The notes under the pieces are model-generated. The model was not told the DNA's origin. It made no database searches and saw nothing but the letters and a program-made list of their open reading frames with translations. This document shows positions 1 to 10,951 of a DNA stretch of 64,000 nt, piece after piece. Made by a program: the position numbers and the translations under genes. Where the stretch lies: assembly GCF_040436345.1 (NCBI RefSeq), contig NC_133230.1, positions 28,826,551-28,890,550 on the forward strand. Direction: 5' to 3'. Origin of the DNA: Pagrus major. Its lineage: Eukaryota; Chordata; Actinopteri; Spariformes; Sparidae. Every line of letters begins with the position of its first letter. The first letter of the stretch is position 1.

Positions 1-235
1 TAAATAATAATTAAAAATGAACAATATAAAACTATTTTAAAAAAGAAGAGGTATGTGAAAATGTCAATGTAAGGTAGAGGGGTCCCCAGGGTCCAAATAG
101 ACAATTAATAATAAGGAGCATAACACTTACTTAAAAAAGTAAGGTAGGTTGATGGCCAGTGTATCCCAAAACAACATATGTCACCATTTACAAAACAAAA
201 TGACAGTTGCATAGTATCAGTGAAAGTCGTACATA

Positions 236-1858
236 CAGTGCAAACCCGGAAAGTATTCACAGCGCTTCACTTTTTCCACATTTGGTTACATTACAGCCTT
301 ATTCCAAAAATTTATTGTTCTTTTTTTTTTTTTATTCTACACACAATACCCCATAATGACAAAGTGAAAAAAGTTTGTTTGAAATTTTTGCAACTTTATT
401 AAAAATAAAAAAATGAAAAAATCACATGTACTGTACATAAGTATTCACAGCCTTTGCCATGACAATCAAAATTGAGCTCAGGTGCATCCTGTTTCCGCTG
501 ATCATCCTTGAGCTGTTTCTACAACTTGATTGGAGTCCACCTGTGGTAAATTCAGTTGACTGGACATGATTTAGAAAGGCACACAACTGTCTATATAAGG
601 TCCCACAGTTGACAGTGCAAGTCAGAGCACAAACCAAGCCATGAAGTCCAAGGAATTGTCTGTAGACCTCTGAGACAGGATTGTATCGAGGCACAGATCT
701 GGGGAAGGGTACAGAAAGATTTCTGCAGCATTGAAGGTCCCAATGACCACAGTGGCCTCCATCATCTGTAAATGGAACAAATTTGGAACCACCAGGACTC
801 TTCATAGAGCTGGCCGCCCGGCCAAACTGAGCGATCGGGGGAGAAGGGCCTTAGTCAGGGAGGTGACCAAGAATCCGACGGTCAGAGCTCCAGCATTTCT
901 CTGTGGAGAGAGGAGAACCTTCCAGAAGGACAGCCATCTCTGCAGCACTCTACCAATCAGGCCTGTATGGTAGAGTGGCCAGACGGAAATCACTCCTCAG
1001 TAAAGGCACATGACAGCCTGGAGTTTGCCAAAAGGCACCTGAAGGACTCTCAGACCATGGGAAACAAAATTCTCTGGTCTGATGAAACAAAGATTGAACT
1101 CTTTGGCCTGAATGCCAAGCGTCATGTCTGGAGGAATCCAGGCACCGCTCTTCACCTGGCCAATACCATCCCTACAGTGAAGGATGGTGGTGGCAGCATC
1201 ATGCTGTGGGGATGTTTTTCAGTGGCAGGAACTGGGAGAGTCAGGATCGACAGAAAGATGAATGCAGCAATGTACAGAGACATCCTTGATGAAAACCTGC
1301 TCCAGAACGCTCTGGACCTCAGCCTGGGGCGAAGGTTCATCTTCCAACAGGACAACGACCCAAGCACACAGCCAAGATAACAAAGGAGTGGCTACGGGAC
1401 AACTCTGTGAATGTCCTTGAGTTGCCCAACCAGAGCCCAGACTTGAACCTGATTGAACATCTCTGGAGATGTGAAAATGGCTGTGCACCGACGCTCCCCA
1501 TCCAACCTGATGGAGCTTGAGAGGTCCTGCAAAGAAGAATGGGAGAAACTGGTCAAAAATAGGTGTGCCAAGCTTGTAGCATCATGCTCAAAAAGACTTG
1601 AGGCTGTAATTGGTGCCAAAAGTGCTTCAACAAAGTATTGAGCAAAGGCTGTGAATACTTATGTACGTGTTATATTTTCGTTCTTTATTTTTAATAAAGT
1701 TGCAAAAATTTCAAACAAACTTTTTTCACTTTGTCATTATGGGGTATTGTGTGTAGAATTTTGAGGAAAATAATTAATTTAATCCATTTTGGAATAAGGC
1801 TGTAACATAACAAAATGTGGAAAAAGTGAAGCTCTGTGAATACTTTCCGGATGCACTA
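236..1858 (+). mobile_element. Tc1/mariner-family DNA transposon, full length, inactive
   Basis: The element is bounded by TA dinucleotides at 234-235 and 1859-1860, the Tc1 target duplication. Its ends are imperfect inverted repeats of roughly 200 bp. The left end opens CAGTGCAAACCCGGAAAG, and the right end read in reverse opens TAGTGCATCCGGAAAG. Both arms carry the same inner blocks, such as AAAGTATTCACAG and AATACCCCATAATGACAAAG, and the block GTATTCACAG recurs at the inner edge of each arm, which gives the IR/DR arrangement of fish Tc1 elements. The interior holds one decayed transposase on the + strand. The length of 1.62 kb is normal for the family. It is certainly a Tc1-type element; the subfamily is not assigned. 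Confidence 0.95.
731..1641 (+). pseudogene. Tc1-like transposase, frameshifted
   Basis: In the living family this protein binds the inverted repeats and cuts and pastes the element with a DDE catalytic core. Three reading-frame pieces are visible. 731-973 has the helix-turn-helix region (KVPMTTVASIICKWNKFGT, then the GRPAKLS linker). 967-1380 has the first catalytic block (LWSDETKIELFG) and the second (FIFQQDND). 1453-1641 is the C-terminus ([20 protein letters not shown]). Between the last two, the [11 protein letters not shown] block with the catalytic glutamate lies in another frame near 1433-1467. At least three frame breaks separate the pieces, so no functional protein can be made. The gene is flanked only by its own terminal repeats. 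Confidence 0.92.
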
Positions 1859-1860
1859 TA

Positions 1861-3340
1861 ACCTAGTTGTACCCAGGCCAGATTAAATGGACATATTTTA
1901 CTCTAGGCAGACTGTATTTTTTCGGGGGCCCCCTATATGCACATTTTGATATTTGGTAAATTAACAAACCTACCTAAATGCCACATGATTGTTTTCATAT
2001 GCATTCATTTTGTAAAGTATATATTTTAATGCTAGATCCTGCCCAGGTTGTACCATCACAGTTTGGTTTAGGTTCATGCAAGAACACAACTTGGATAGGT
2101 TAAGGACAACATAGTGGTTTGGGTTAAAATAACTATCTTGCTTATGTAATTTAATTTTAGAACATACCTATGTTATGTACATAACTTCAATTACGTTATT
2201 TTTGTGTTGTCACTTTAGTACATTACTAAGTTAAAACAAGTGTTCATTTATCTTGGTTTCACATTGGACACAAACAGCATTCTACTCAATGAAAGTCCTG
2301 TGCCTGCTTTACCTATCCATCCATCCTGACCTCCTCCCCACATAGACTTTGTTGCTCTTTTTTCTATTTCACCTGACTTCCTCCTTTGCTGCAGTAATAA
2401 TTGCTATGGCCACTAGAGATCACTACCCAAGAAGAAACATAAACATAGGTAGTAATAAGCTGCTTTCACAGTCGACCTAGATGGTAATTTTTTCTGATGA
2501 TGGGCTGAGCATTCTCATCCTTAGCCTCAACAACCAATAGGGAGTGAATAAGAAAGAAAGCTAATAAATTTTACAAATACCTGAGGAACAAAAAAAATGT
2601 ATGGTTTTTGTAAGGAAAAGTCATACCCAGGTTCCTCTGCACAGTACACATCTTTCCCTTGCCTAAAATTACCTGTACAGTGACCTGAATTGGGCCATGG
2701 TATATAAAAGTTTTACAAAGGTAAGGTCCAGCTTTACAATAATACTCGAAAAACATGTTATCCATTGCTCAGAATTGTGTCTGGTACCAGAAGCAGCAGA
2801 AAATAGACGAGGTGCTAATGGGTGTATGCCACCACTAGTTCTCCATCATGTGTTAGACACAAGGTTTGCTACAGAGGTCCCTTTGTCCTCTGCTCCTCTG
2901 TATTGATTTTCTGGCATATGCTTGGTTTTCTTGAATGGTACAGATTCATAATGTTAGGACAGCTTAGCCACTGCACATAGGTGGCGTCTGCAGGAGGATA
3001 ATAATGCAAGGTTTCACTTTGCCACCTTACCAAAGGAGTCGAGAAGGAGATTTGCTGAGAGGGGCACCAGTCGTTTAGACAACTACATATGGGAAAAACT
3101 GTTTTAAAATACTAACAGAAGCTCTATCCAAACCACACTTCCTTCCAGCAGAGACAGTGAGAATTCGAGTCATTGTTCCGAGGTAGAAATTTTCCTTCTC
3201 AGGAACTCACAAGGCTTTCAAGTGGATATCAGACTGCATAATTTTTTGGGAATAATTACGTGTATGTGCATAGGAGTAACAGTGCATTTAGCAGGTAGGC
3301 AGGTAGGTAATATCCGGTGAAAGCGTCGAGGAAGCTCTCA

Positions 3341-3341
<1 letters not shown>
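1861..3341. other. Non-coding stretch, nothing recognised
   Basis: AT-rich spacer between the first Tc1 element and the CA microsatellite. Open frames here are short (under 75 codons) and show no family resemblance. No repeat boundary was resolved. Confidence 0.6.

Positions 3342-3425
<84 letters not shown>
3342..3425. repeat. (CA)n microsatellite, 42 uninterrupted units
   Basis: A perfect AC/CA dinucleotide run of 84 bp. The 68-codon frame that reads through it as a Thr-His repeat is a low-complexity artefact. Confidence 0.98.
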
Positions 3426-3427
<2 letters not shown>

Positions 3428-3939
3428 ATTTTATGCCACTACATTAATTTTGTGGATCCACATTCAGGTGTAAACAAATCACAGCTTCCAGTCACAGTGA
3501 CCCTCAGGCTTCTGTCACAATAAGAGTAAGAAATCCACAAACAGTATATTGCAATCAGTGGTTTTATTGCAGCAGCAGTTTCACCTAAAGGAGAGATACA
3601 GACCATTGGGGAATTAAGCAATTATTGACTTTACTGCTGACCAGCACAAACTGCAACAAAGTCGGTGGAAGTCATTCCTAGAAAAGACCAAAATGAGGAA
3701 CCTGATCGTATGAGGAATTAGTTTGTATTGAAAATATACTCCCACTTTAAGTTATTACATTACAATTACATATTGTTAACATGTATGGCCACAGCATGTA
3801 ATACTGTATTAAAATTTTACATGTAGACATTTTTCATAAATGTACATATAAAAAAAATACTATGTGTATGTCATATATGTTTATAGACCTATATCTCCAT
3901 ATATCCAAGGATGTATGTTTGTAATAATCATATATTGTC

Positions 3940-4190
3940 TTAAAGGTGCACTATGTAGTTTTGAGGAAAAAATTGAATGAAGAAATTGTAATCAGAAGAA
4001 AAAGATGTTCACCGACTGATTTTTTTTTATTCTTAAACAGACTAAATAAAGTCTCTTTGTTTTCATGACTTAATAAACTGAATTTAAAAAACTGACATTA
4101 AAGGACAATGCAATTTCATACTGTTTTACTTCATTTATATTTGGCGGACCCTGCCATCTTTCTAGCTTCAAACAGTAGCCCTTCTCACAA
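3940..4190 (+). mobile_element. TTAA-flanked MITE, copy 1, left two-thirds
   Basis: It starts with TTAA and then AGGTGCACTATGTAGTTTTG. It follows the sequence of the intact copy at 19575-19952 (in reverse) and the copy at 37106 as far as the block CTGCCATCTTTCTAGCTTCA, and then stops abruptly near 4190. The missing right third is found at 10824-10951, so 6.6 kb has been inserted into this copy. The TTAA ends and lack of coding suggest a piggyBac-type non-autonomous element; that class is inferred from the target site only. Confidence 0.85.
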
Positions 4191-4793
4191 AGAGACTCCG
4201 CTTTATTGGCGCAGCGAAGGCTCGCCATTTCTCCACTTTTGTTTGTTCACACTGAACCAAGTAGCTCCTGTGTAAAGCCGCATCAGTGTGTCAATTCATA
4301 CACCATGCCAGCGCTGTGGTTTCAAAAGAGGTGTGACAGTACACATCATGACGTTGAGATCGATGTTTTTTTTTTTCATGGTGTTTCCCCCGGTGTCCAC
4401 CTGTTAATCTAAACATGCATCGGCCGTCTGTTTATAATCATATGGATGCAGTTATAATGTGTTGTGATTGAGATCCTGACCCATCATGTAAATGCCACTA
4501 CAACATACATTTCATAATCACATGATCGCTATCAGTAAACGCTGTCTGACTCACTCGTGGGAGGGATGCTGTTTTCTGGGGGAAAGCTCACTGTGGTCTT
4601 GGTCAGGTGGGCTGACCGTCGCGGTGCGACAGTAACTACAACAACACAATAGCGGAAGGTGACAAACACATGGTGAGTTGAAGTTTTATGCTCTGAATCG
4701 CGTCACATAATCATTGCGATCAACTGCGGGAGCTGCCTGGCTATGCTGCCGGGGACAGATGCTGTTTTTCGGGCAGAAATGTGACAAAGAGTC
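4191..4793. mobile_element. Unassigned element, left part, inserted in MITE copy 1
   Basis: This segment separates the broken edge of the MITE from the left LTR of the BEL element. Its counterpart is near 10540-10823 on the far side. The outer ends look like short imperfect inverted repeats (CCCTTCTCACA at left; the reverse of the right end reads CCCCATTCACAC), with a possible TAG target duplication. Both parts contain a CACAAAGA block followed by GC-rich sequence. No transposase was recognised. It may be a non-autonomous DNA transposon; class unknown. Confidence 0.4.
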
Positions 4794-4858
4794 TGTTGGA
4801 GCCATAATATTGTTGCTGTAATGTGAATTATGTAATCGGGTCTCACTATTGTAATTAT
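4794..4858 (+). mobile_element. BEL/Pao left LTR, first ~65 bp only
   Basis: TGTTGGAGCCATAAT and the next ~50 bp match the start of the right LTR at 10202 almost base for base (shared blocks GTAATGTGAATTATGTAATC versus ATAATGTGAATTATGTAATC). After about 4858 the match stops and LINE-like sequence begins. The rest of the 5' LTR, the primer-binding site, gag and most of the protease are absent. Confidence 0.8.
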
Positions 4859-6632
4859 GCTGCATTCCAGATGCATGGGACACCACCCGCCTGAGTTGCA
4901 AAGTGGGAAATCTCACAGCTGTCTCGCGACATTTCACCAAGGCACGCCCCCTTTTGGTCGGAATATCAACTGTCCAACTCTGGCGGAGCCAACTCTGCAT
5001 AAAGGGGCAGCCAGCACTTTCTTGTTCAGATACATGTTGTCCAGGTGAAGGAAGCTGTGAACTACTGCTGGTGAGTAAGGAGAAATTGTAGATTCAGTGT
5101 TTAGGCATTTTGTGAGGAAAGTTGAAATAACTAATCTTGTCTAGATACTTTTTGTGTCAATTGTTGTGAAACCATTGAAGCTGAGTAGCTATCAGTGAGT
5201 TTCTGCCAAGTCAGGTGTTTTGAATAGGCTTGATTGCAGGGCAGAGCCAAGTCTGCATATAGGGGCAGCCAGCACTCTCTTGTTCAGATACATTTTGTCC
5301 AGGTGAAGGAAGCTAGGCTTGATTGTAGGGTGGAGCTAAGTCCGCATGAGGTAAATCTAGCACATATGGGCTAGTCACTACAGCGTCAGCTGCAGCGTCA
5401 GGACAGCCGAACAAAGACTTAGGGAGTCTCTCTGCGGGAGTCTATCGAGGAAGTCCAAGTAACTCGCTGTCCACCACCCATCGCAGCCATGAATCCTACC
5501 CAATCCCAGTCAGGACATCAAACCGGAGAAGATTTCACCGGAGACCCATTGCTCCAGGCTGTAACCCAGCCAATTTCTGTTACCCAACATTCTCCACCGG
5601 TACTGAACTTGAAGTACTAGGGGGGCTATGGAACTGCCAGTCTGCAGTCAAGAATGCGGACACCATTTCAGCCTATGCCTCCCTGCAGATTCTCCACTTC
5701 CTGGCCCTTACGGAGACCTGGATCACTCCAGAAAACACTGCCACTCCAGCTGCCCTCTCAACTGCCTACTCATTCTCACACTCCCCGAGACAAACAGGTC
5801 GAGGAGGAGGAACTGGACTCCTCATCTCACCCACGTGGTCCTACCAGGTCCTTACCCTCGACCACCTACCCAGATCTGCATTTGAATTCCACACTGTCTC
5901 TGTCACCCTTCCTTTCAAGCTCAACATTGTGGTGATCTATCACCCTCCTTGTGCTCTCTGCGACTTCTATGATGAGATGGACGCCCTCCTAAGCTGCTCC
6001 CCTGACGATGGCACACTGCTCGTCGTCTTGGGTGACTTCAACATCCCCCAAGAGAAGCTGCGCTCATCTGAATTCATCAGCTTCTTCTCCACATTTGACC
6101 TCACACTCTCCCCCTCTCCACCTACCCACTTGACCTTGTCTTCACAAGGTCCTGTAGTACCTTGGAACTCTCTGTTACCCCGCTCACTGTGTCCGACCAC
6201 CACTTTGTTGCCCCTACACTTCACACGGTCACCACCTGCCGCAACCTGAAATCCCTCTCTCCCTCCACTCTCTCCTCAACTGTTCTCTCCTCACTACTAT
6301 CCACAGAACAATTCTCCCTACTGTCCACTGAGGAAGCCTCCTCCACTCTGTTATCCTCCCTCTCCTCCTCTATAAATGCTCTCTGTCCCCTCAGAAAAAA
6401 TCACATCATCCTGATGACCTTGCTCACTACCACCATCAACTGTCTGACTTCACATCAACTGTTTCAGCAGCCAAATCTGCCTTCTACCTGTCAAAGATCA
6501 ACTCCTCTGCCTCCAACTCCAGCAAACTATTCTCCATATTCTCTTTGCTCCTCACCCCTCCTACCCCTCCCTCACTGCTGATGACTTTGCAACCTACTTT
6601 ACCAAGAAAGTAAAAGACATCAGCTCTAACAG
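4859..6632 (+). mobile_element. L2-like (Maui-type) LINE fragment with 5' end, truncated at 3'
   Basis: The segment runs from a 5' UTR-like region through an ORF1-like stretch (the ATG at 5489 begins MNPTQSQSGHQTGED) into an apurinic endonuclease domain. It ends in the family's block after the endonuclease (DDFATYFTKKVKDI near 6580-6618). It lacks the reverse transcriptase and 3' tail entirely. A ~75 bp block (TCTGCATAAAGGGGCAGCCA and on) occurs at 4983-5055 and again at 5240-5314, with a third partial copy at 5328, like repeated 5' UTR units. LINE copies normally lose their 5' end, so this 3' truncation points to a later deletion or recombination. The clade is assigned from the endonuclease motifs only. 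Confidence 0.75.
5629..6581 (+). pseudogene. LINE endonuclease (exonuclease-endonuclease-phosphatase fold), broken
   Basis: The family enzyme nicks target DNA so that the LINE RNA can be reverse transcribed in place. One open frame from about 5629 to 6249 contains FLALTETWITPENTATPAAL (catalytic glutamate block), the glycine-rich GRGGGTGLLIS, then LNIVVIYHPP and LLVVLGDFNIP (the Asp-Phe-Asn block). A frameshift near 6150 moves the continuation into the frame of 6162-6581, where VTPLTVSDHHFV carries the conserved Ser-Asp-His. The protein then breaks off at the junction with BEL pol. There is no methionine at the domain start, so the fragment is non-functional. Confidence 0.8.
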
Positions 6633-9600
6633 TGTTAGGATGGGTCATCAATGGTCCTTTAACTGGAAATAGCAGCAGTTTTGATTTAGAGCTTCCGTCT
6701 GTTGTGGTGAATAGGATATCTGTCTCTGAACTGGAGCTCATGCTGAAAAATCAGTATAACCATGACTTTAATGAAAAGACCTTAGAGGACAAAGGAATGT
6801 CTAGAGAAGACATCAGATTCATGGAAATCATGGAATCCTCTGCCACGCTACAGGACAAGAGGTATTGTCTGAAGTTGCCCTTTAATATGAAATATCAAAA
6901 CTTGATATCTGCCAACCAAACAACTTTGCAGTGGCCAAACAAAGGATACTTGGATTAAGGTTCACAAGGAATATTCAAGTTATCTCACTGGGGTCATTGA
7001 TAAAGGTTATGTAGAACCAGTACGTCAGCAGCAGTTGCAGTGTAAAAGTGTAAAAGTGTGGTACATTCCACACCACAGTGTCTATCATCCAAGAAAGAGT
7101 TCTCTACGTGTGGTGTTGGATTGTGGAGCCACTTTTCAAGGAACATCATTAAATAACCTAATGCAAGGTCCTAACCTCACCAGCTCACTGCTCGGAGTTC
7201 TAACTCGATTCAGGCAGGAGCCTGTGGCATTTATCGTAGATGTACAGGCTATGTTCCATCAGGTGAAGGTTACAGAGCAAGATAGAGATTTTCTCCACTT
7301 TCTCTGGTGGCCAGAAGGAGACTTTAGTGGAGAGCTCAAGGACTACAGGATGACTGTGCATTTGTTTGGAGCCATTTTGTCCCCCAGTTGTGCTAGCTAT
7401 GCACTAAGGAAAACTGCAGACGACAACAAGTTTGACTTTTCTGCTGACACTGTTCAAGCTGTTAAGCAAAATTTTTATGTGGACGACTGCTTGATGAGTT
7501 TGGGATCAGAAGAGGAGGCCATGTGAATGGTTAAAGAGCTCAATGCCCTCTGCAAATTAGGTGGTTTCATTTTGGAAAAATGGATCAGCAATAGTCGAGC
7601 AGTATTGCAGACTATTGCAGAAGATCAATGGGCCAAGGATTTAAATGAGCTGAACCTGGACAGAGATAATCTTCCTATTGAGAGAGCTTTAGGTCTGCTT
7701 TGGTGTGTCGAGTCAGACTCCTTCAAGTTCAAGATGGAAGTAAAACAGCAGTCTCTAACCAGATGCGGCATGTTGTCAACAACCAGCTCAGTGTATGATC
7801 CCTTGGGTATAGTGGCACCAGTCACTTTGTCTGCAAAGATGATGCAGCAAGAGCTCTGCAGGAGAAGCTGTGACTGGGATGATGCCATACCACCAGATAT
7901 CTTACAACAGTGGAAAAGGTGGTTGGACGAGATTGAGTTGTTGGCACAATTCAAGGTGGACAGATGCATAAAGCTAAAGGACTTTGGTGAGCCCATACAT
8001 AGCCAACTACATCACTTTGCAGATGCTAGTAAAGATGGCTACGGGACTGTGACTTACATCAGGCTGATGAACTGCAGAAACCACATTCACGTTGCATTCT
8101 TATTGGGTAAAGCCAGAGTCACGCAGCTGAAGTCTATAACCATTCCACGACTCGAACTAACTGCTGCTGTCCTGGCTTCCAGAGTGGATGTGAAGCTTAA
8201 GGCAGAGCTGTAACTTCAGTTGGATGACTCGGTGTTTTGGACGGACAGTACTTCAGTTTTGAAGTACATCAACAATGAGGACAAGCGTTTTCACACGTTT
8301 GTGGCAAATCAGATCAGAGCCATTAGAGATGTTCCAAGCCCTTCCCAATGGAGGCACATTGGTTCCAAAGACAACCCCGCTGACGCTGCTTCCAGAGGAA
8401 CGAAAGTGCCTGTCTTCCTAAAGAACCACAGCTGGCTTGAGGGTCCCAGTTTTCTTTGGAAGTTTGAGAAAGATTGAAAATTACGTTGTCGATGTTAAAG
8501 TGGACTTTGATGATCTAGAGGTCAGAAAGGACACCTCTGTGAATCTCGTCTCTAACCATCCACTCAGTGCCACTGACCATCTTGTAAGCTACTTCTCTGA
8601 CTGGAAACGGCTCAAAGTGTCAGTAGCCTGGTTTCTCAAGCTGAAAACTGTTTTGTTGGCGCTCAGTCAGGTGAGAAAGGGTTTGAAGGCCGCTGACAAT
8701 GCACAAGCTGGTCAAGTCAGAAGGTTAAAGGCCACAATCACACCAAGGACTAACATCTTGACACCAAAAGATCTATCAGAAGCTGAATTGGCTATCATTC
8801 ACTATTGTCAGCAGCAAAGGTTTCAGGATGAAATTTCTGCCTTGTTAGCTGAAAAAGGAACAGTAAGCAAACAAAGTTCCCTCTACAAGCTGGATCCTAT
8901 TTGGGAAGATGGACTTCTAAGAGTTGGATGAAGATTAAGCAAGGGAGCAATGCCTTTGGAGGTAAAACATCCCCTCATCCTCTCCAAGGATCAGCATGTT
9001 TCTATGCTTATTCTTAAATACATTCACCAACTTTTGGGTCACAGTGGTCGAAACCATACACTATCTGCACTGAGGAGGAAGTATTGGATTACCAAGGCCA
9101 ACTGTGCTGTGAGGAAGATCATATTTGAATGCAGCTTTTGCAGACGCTATAATGGAAGAGCTATGGAGCAAAAGATGGCAGATCTTCCAAGGGAGAGAAT
9201 CATTCCAGATCTACCTCATTTTACCAACGTTGGGGTGGATTATTTTGGACCTGTGGAAATAAGGAGAGGCAGAACAACTTGCAAACATTATGGAGTGATA
9301 TTAACTTGCTTGGCAAGTAGAGCAGTTCATTTGGAGGTGGCAAACTCACTGGAGACTGACGCATGCATAAATGCTCTACGTCGTTTCGTCAGCAGGAGAG
9401 GTCAGGTTGTCCATCAGATAATGGTAACAACTTCGTCAGAGCAAAGAGAGAACTGAAGGAGGCTCTCGCTGCATTGAACCAGGAGCGGATTCAAGGAGCT
9501 CTTAGGTCATCTGGAGTTCAATGGAGTCTCAGTCTACCAGTGGGATCACATCATGGAGGTGTTTGGGAGCGCCTGATACGCATAGTAAGGTATGTTCTCA

Positions 9601-10097
9601 ATTCAGTCTTGCACCAGCAGATGTTGGATGATGATGGACTCCACACAGTCATGTGTGAAGTAGAAGGCAGTCTTAATGATCGTCCAATCACCAAGCCGTT
9701 AGACGATCCAAATGATTTGGAACCTCTCACATCAAATTCTGCTGTTAAAGGGAAAACCAGCCCTGCCGCCTGGACTTTTTGAACCTTCTGACATGTATGT
9801 GAAACATCGATGGTGCCAAGTTCAATACATTTCTGATTTGTTTTGGAAACAATGGGTTCGGGAGTACCTGCCATTGCTGCAAGAGAGACAGAAGTGGAAC
9901 CAAAGGAAAAGGAGTTTAATGGCTGGAGATGTGGTTGTCATCATGGATTCTTCAGCTCCACATGGTTCCTGGCCTCTCGCCAAAGTATAGAGGTTTTTCC
10001 TGACAAAAGAGGCTTGGTACGTTCAGTCTAGCTGCAAACCAAAAGCAACACTATTGAGAGACCTGTAACTAAACTTTGTTTGGTACAAGAGGTGTAA
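6632..10097 (+). pseudogene. BEL/Pao retrotransposon pol, decayed
   Basis: The polyprotein of this LTR retrotransposon class carried protease, reverse transcriptase, RNase H and integrase. Seen in order: the end of the protease region (LGWVINGPL at 6633), reverse transcriptase with FIVDVQAMFHQVKV and the catalytic YVDD (7476-7487), the BEL-type RNase H (HHFADASKDGYGTV, VFWTDSTSVLKYI), the His-Cys zinc site of the integrase (HQLLGH then CSFCRRYNG), and the integrase core (VGVDYFGP, later SDNGNNFV in a shifted frame, and GSHHGGVWERLIR). The C-terminus ends at a TAA at 10095-10097 after LERP-like and KLCLVQEV blocks. In-frame stops sit at 7524-7526 (TGA), 8211-8213 (TAA) and 8929-8931 (TGA). Frame shifts occur near 6960-7035, 8450, 9410 and 9770. 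It is inactive. Confidence 0.93.
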
Positions 10098-10201
10098 CTT
10101 GAAAGGTTAAGTTGCATTTCCATGTTAATTAGGGATGCACATTTGGCTCCTTGAGTGTTTTGTATTGAATTGTTTGTATGCCATACAATTAGGGGCCGGT
10201 G
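10098..10201 (+). other. BEL 3' leader with polypurine-like tract
   Basis: Short untranslated segment between the pol stop and the right LTR. It ends AGGGGCCGG directly before the LTR start, the position where a plus-strand priming tract is expected. Confidence 0.5.
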
Positions 10202-10540
10202 TGTTGGAGCCATAATGTTGTTGCTATAATGTGAATTATGTAATCAGGTGGTACTATTGTAATTAGCACCAAATGTTATAAGTAGGAACCCACCTTTGTG
10301 CGGGCAGGTGTTTCCGCCTGGAAGGTAAATAGTTTTTGACCGCTGTTGCTGTCGCTGTTGCTATCTGTCGCTGATGCAGCTTGTTGCTGCATTTAAGTTA
10401 TTAGAGTCGTAAGGACAGACAGGATGACAGAGGCTTTACCATGTATAACTGCAGTATTTTTTTCCTCATATAAGTTGCCAAAGACACTACCAGTTACCCT
10501 GTTACTGTTGTTTGGTCCTGTAACGTTGCTTTGTGGGTTG
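10202..10540 (+). mobile_element. BEL/Pao right LTR (3' edge uncertain)
   Basis: It begins TGTTGGAGCCATAATG, matching 4794. The right edge cannot be fixed because the left LTR is broken. One possible edge is 10402, because AGAGTC at 10403-10408 repeats the AGAGTC just before the left LTR (4788-4793), but the LTR would then end in TT instead of CA. The outer limit given is where sequence related to the unassigned flanking element seems to resume. Confidence 0.6.
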
Positions 10541-10823
10541 AAGTGTGGGACATCTCTCTTTCATTTGATGAGTGAAGGATCTGTTTAGCTGTCAGACTGT
10601 GAACACCATCAGATCGACACACCCCTGATCTGTGCCTCTGGCTTTTCCATTCACAAAGACGCCGGCTCGCCTTTGCTACGGCTCTGATACTACCTTCGGA
10701 GGCGCATCAGTGCTGCAGCGAAACTGTACCCCCCTCTCCGCATCTGTAACTTTCACACAGACGACGATGCGGAGAATCGGCGCATGATTCCCACACTGAA
10801 AGGGCAGTGTGAATGGGGCTAGT
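10541..10823. mobile_element. Unassigned element, right part
   Basis: GC-richer segment (GACGCCGGCTCGCC, GATGCGGAGAATCGGCGC) between the BEL LTR and the resumption of MITE copy 1. It pairs with 4191-4793 as the other side of an element interrupted by BEL. It ends TGTGAATGGGG followed by CTAG. No coding recognised. Confidence 0.4.
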
Positions 10824-10951
10824 TTTTTGGGACCTTATTTTCCTCTGAGAACAGCTTGTTTATTCAGTTATGGTAATAAATATATTTATGAGTTTGTATT
10901 TTTACTTCATTAATATTCTAAATATTAAAAACTACAGCCTGTGTACATTAA
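10824..10951 (+). mobile_element. TTAA-flanked MITE, copy 1, right third
   Basis: It resumes at GGGACCTTATTTTCC and AGAACAGCTTGTTTATTCAG, blocks present in the middle of the other copies. It ends in a decayed terminal repeat (AAAACTACAG, GTGTACATTAA) with TTAA at 10948-10951. It completes the copy opened at 3940. Confidence 0.8.

Noticed and set aside
3317..3523. Thr-His repeat protein
   Set aside because: Produced by the CA microsatellite.
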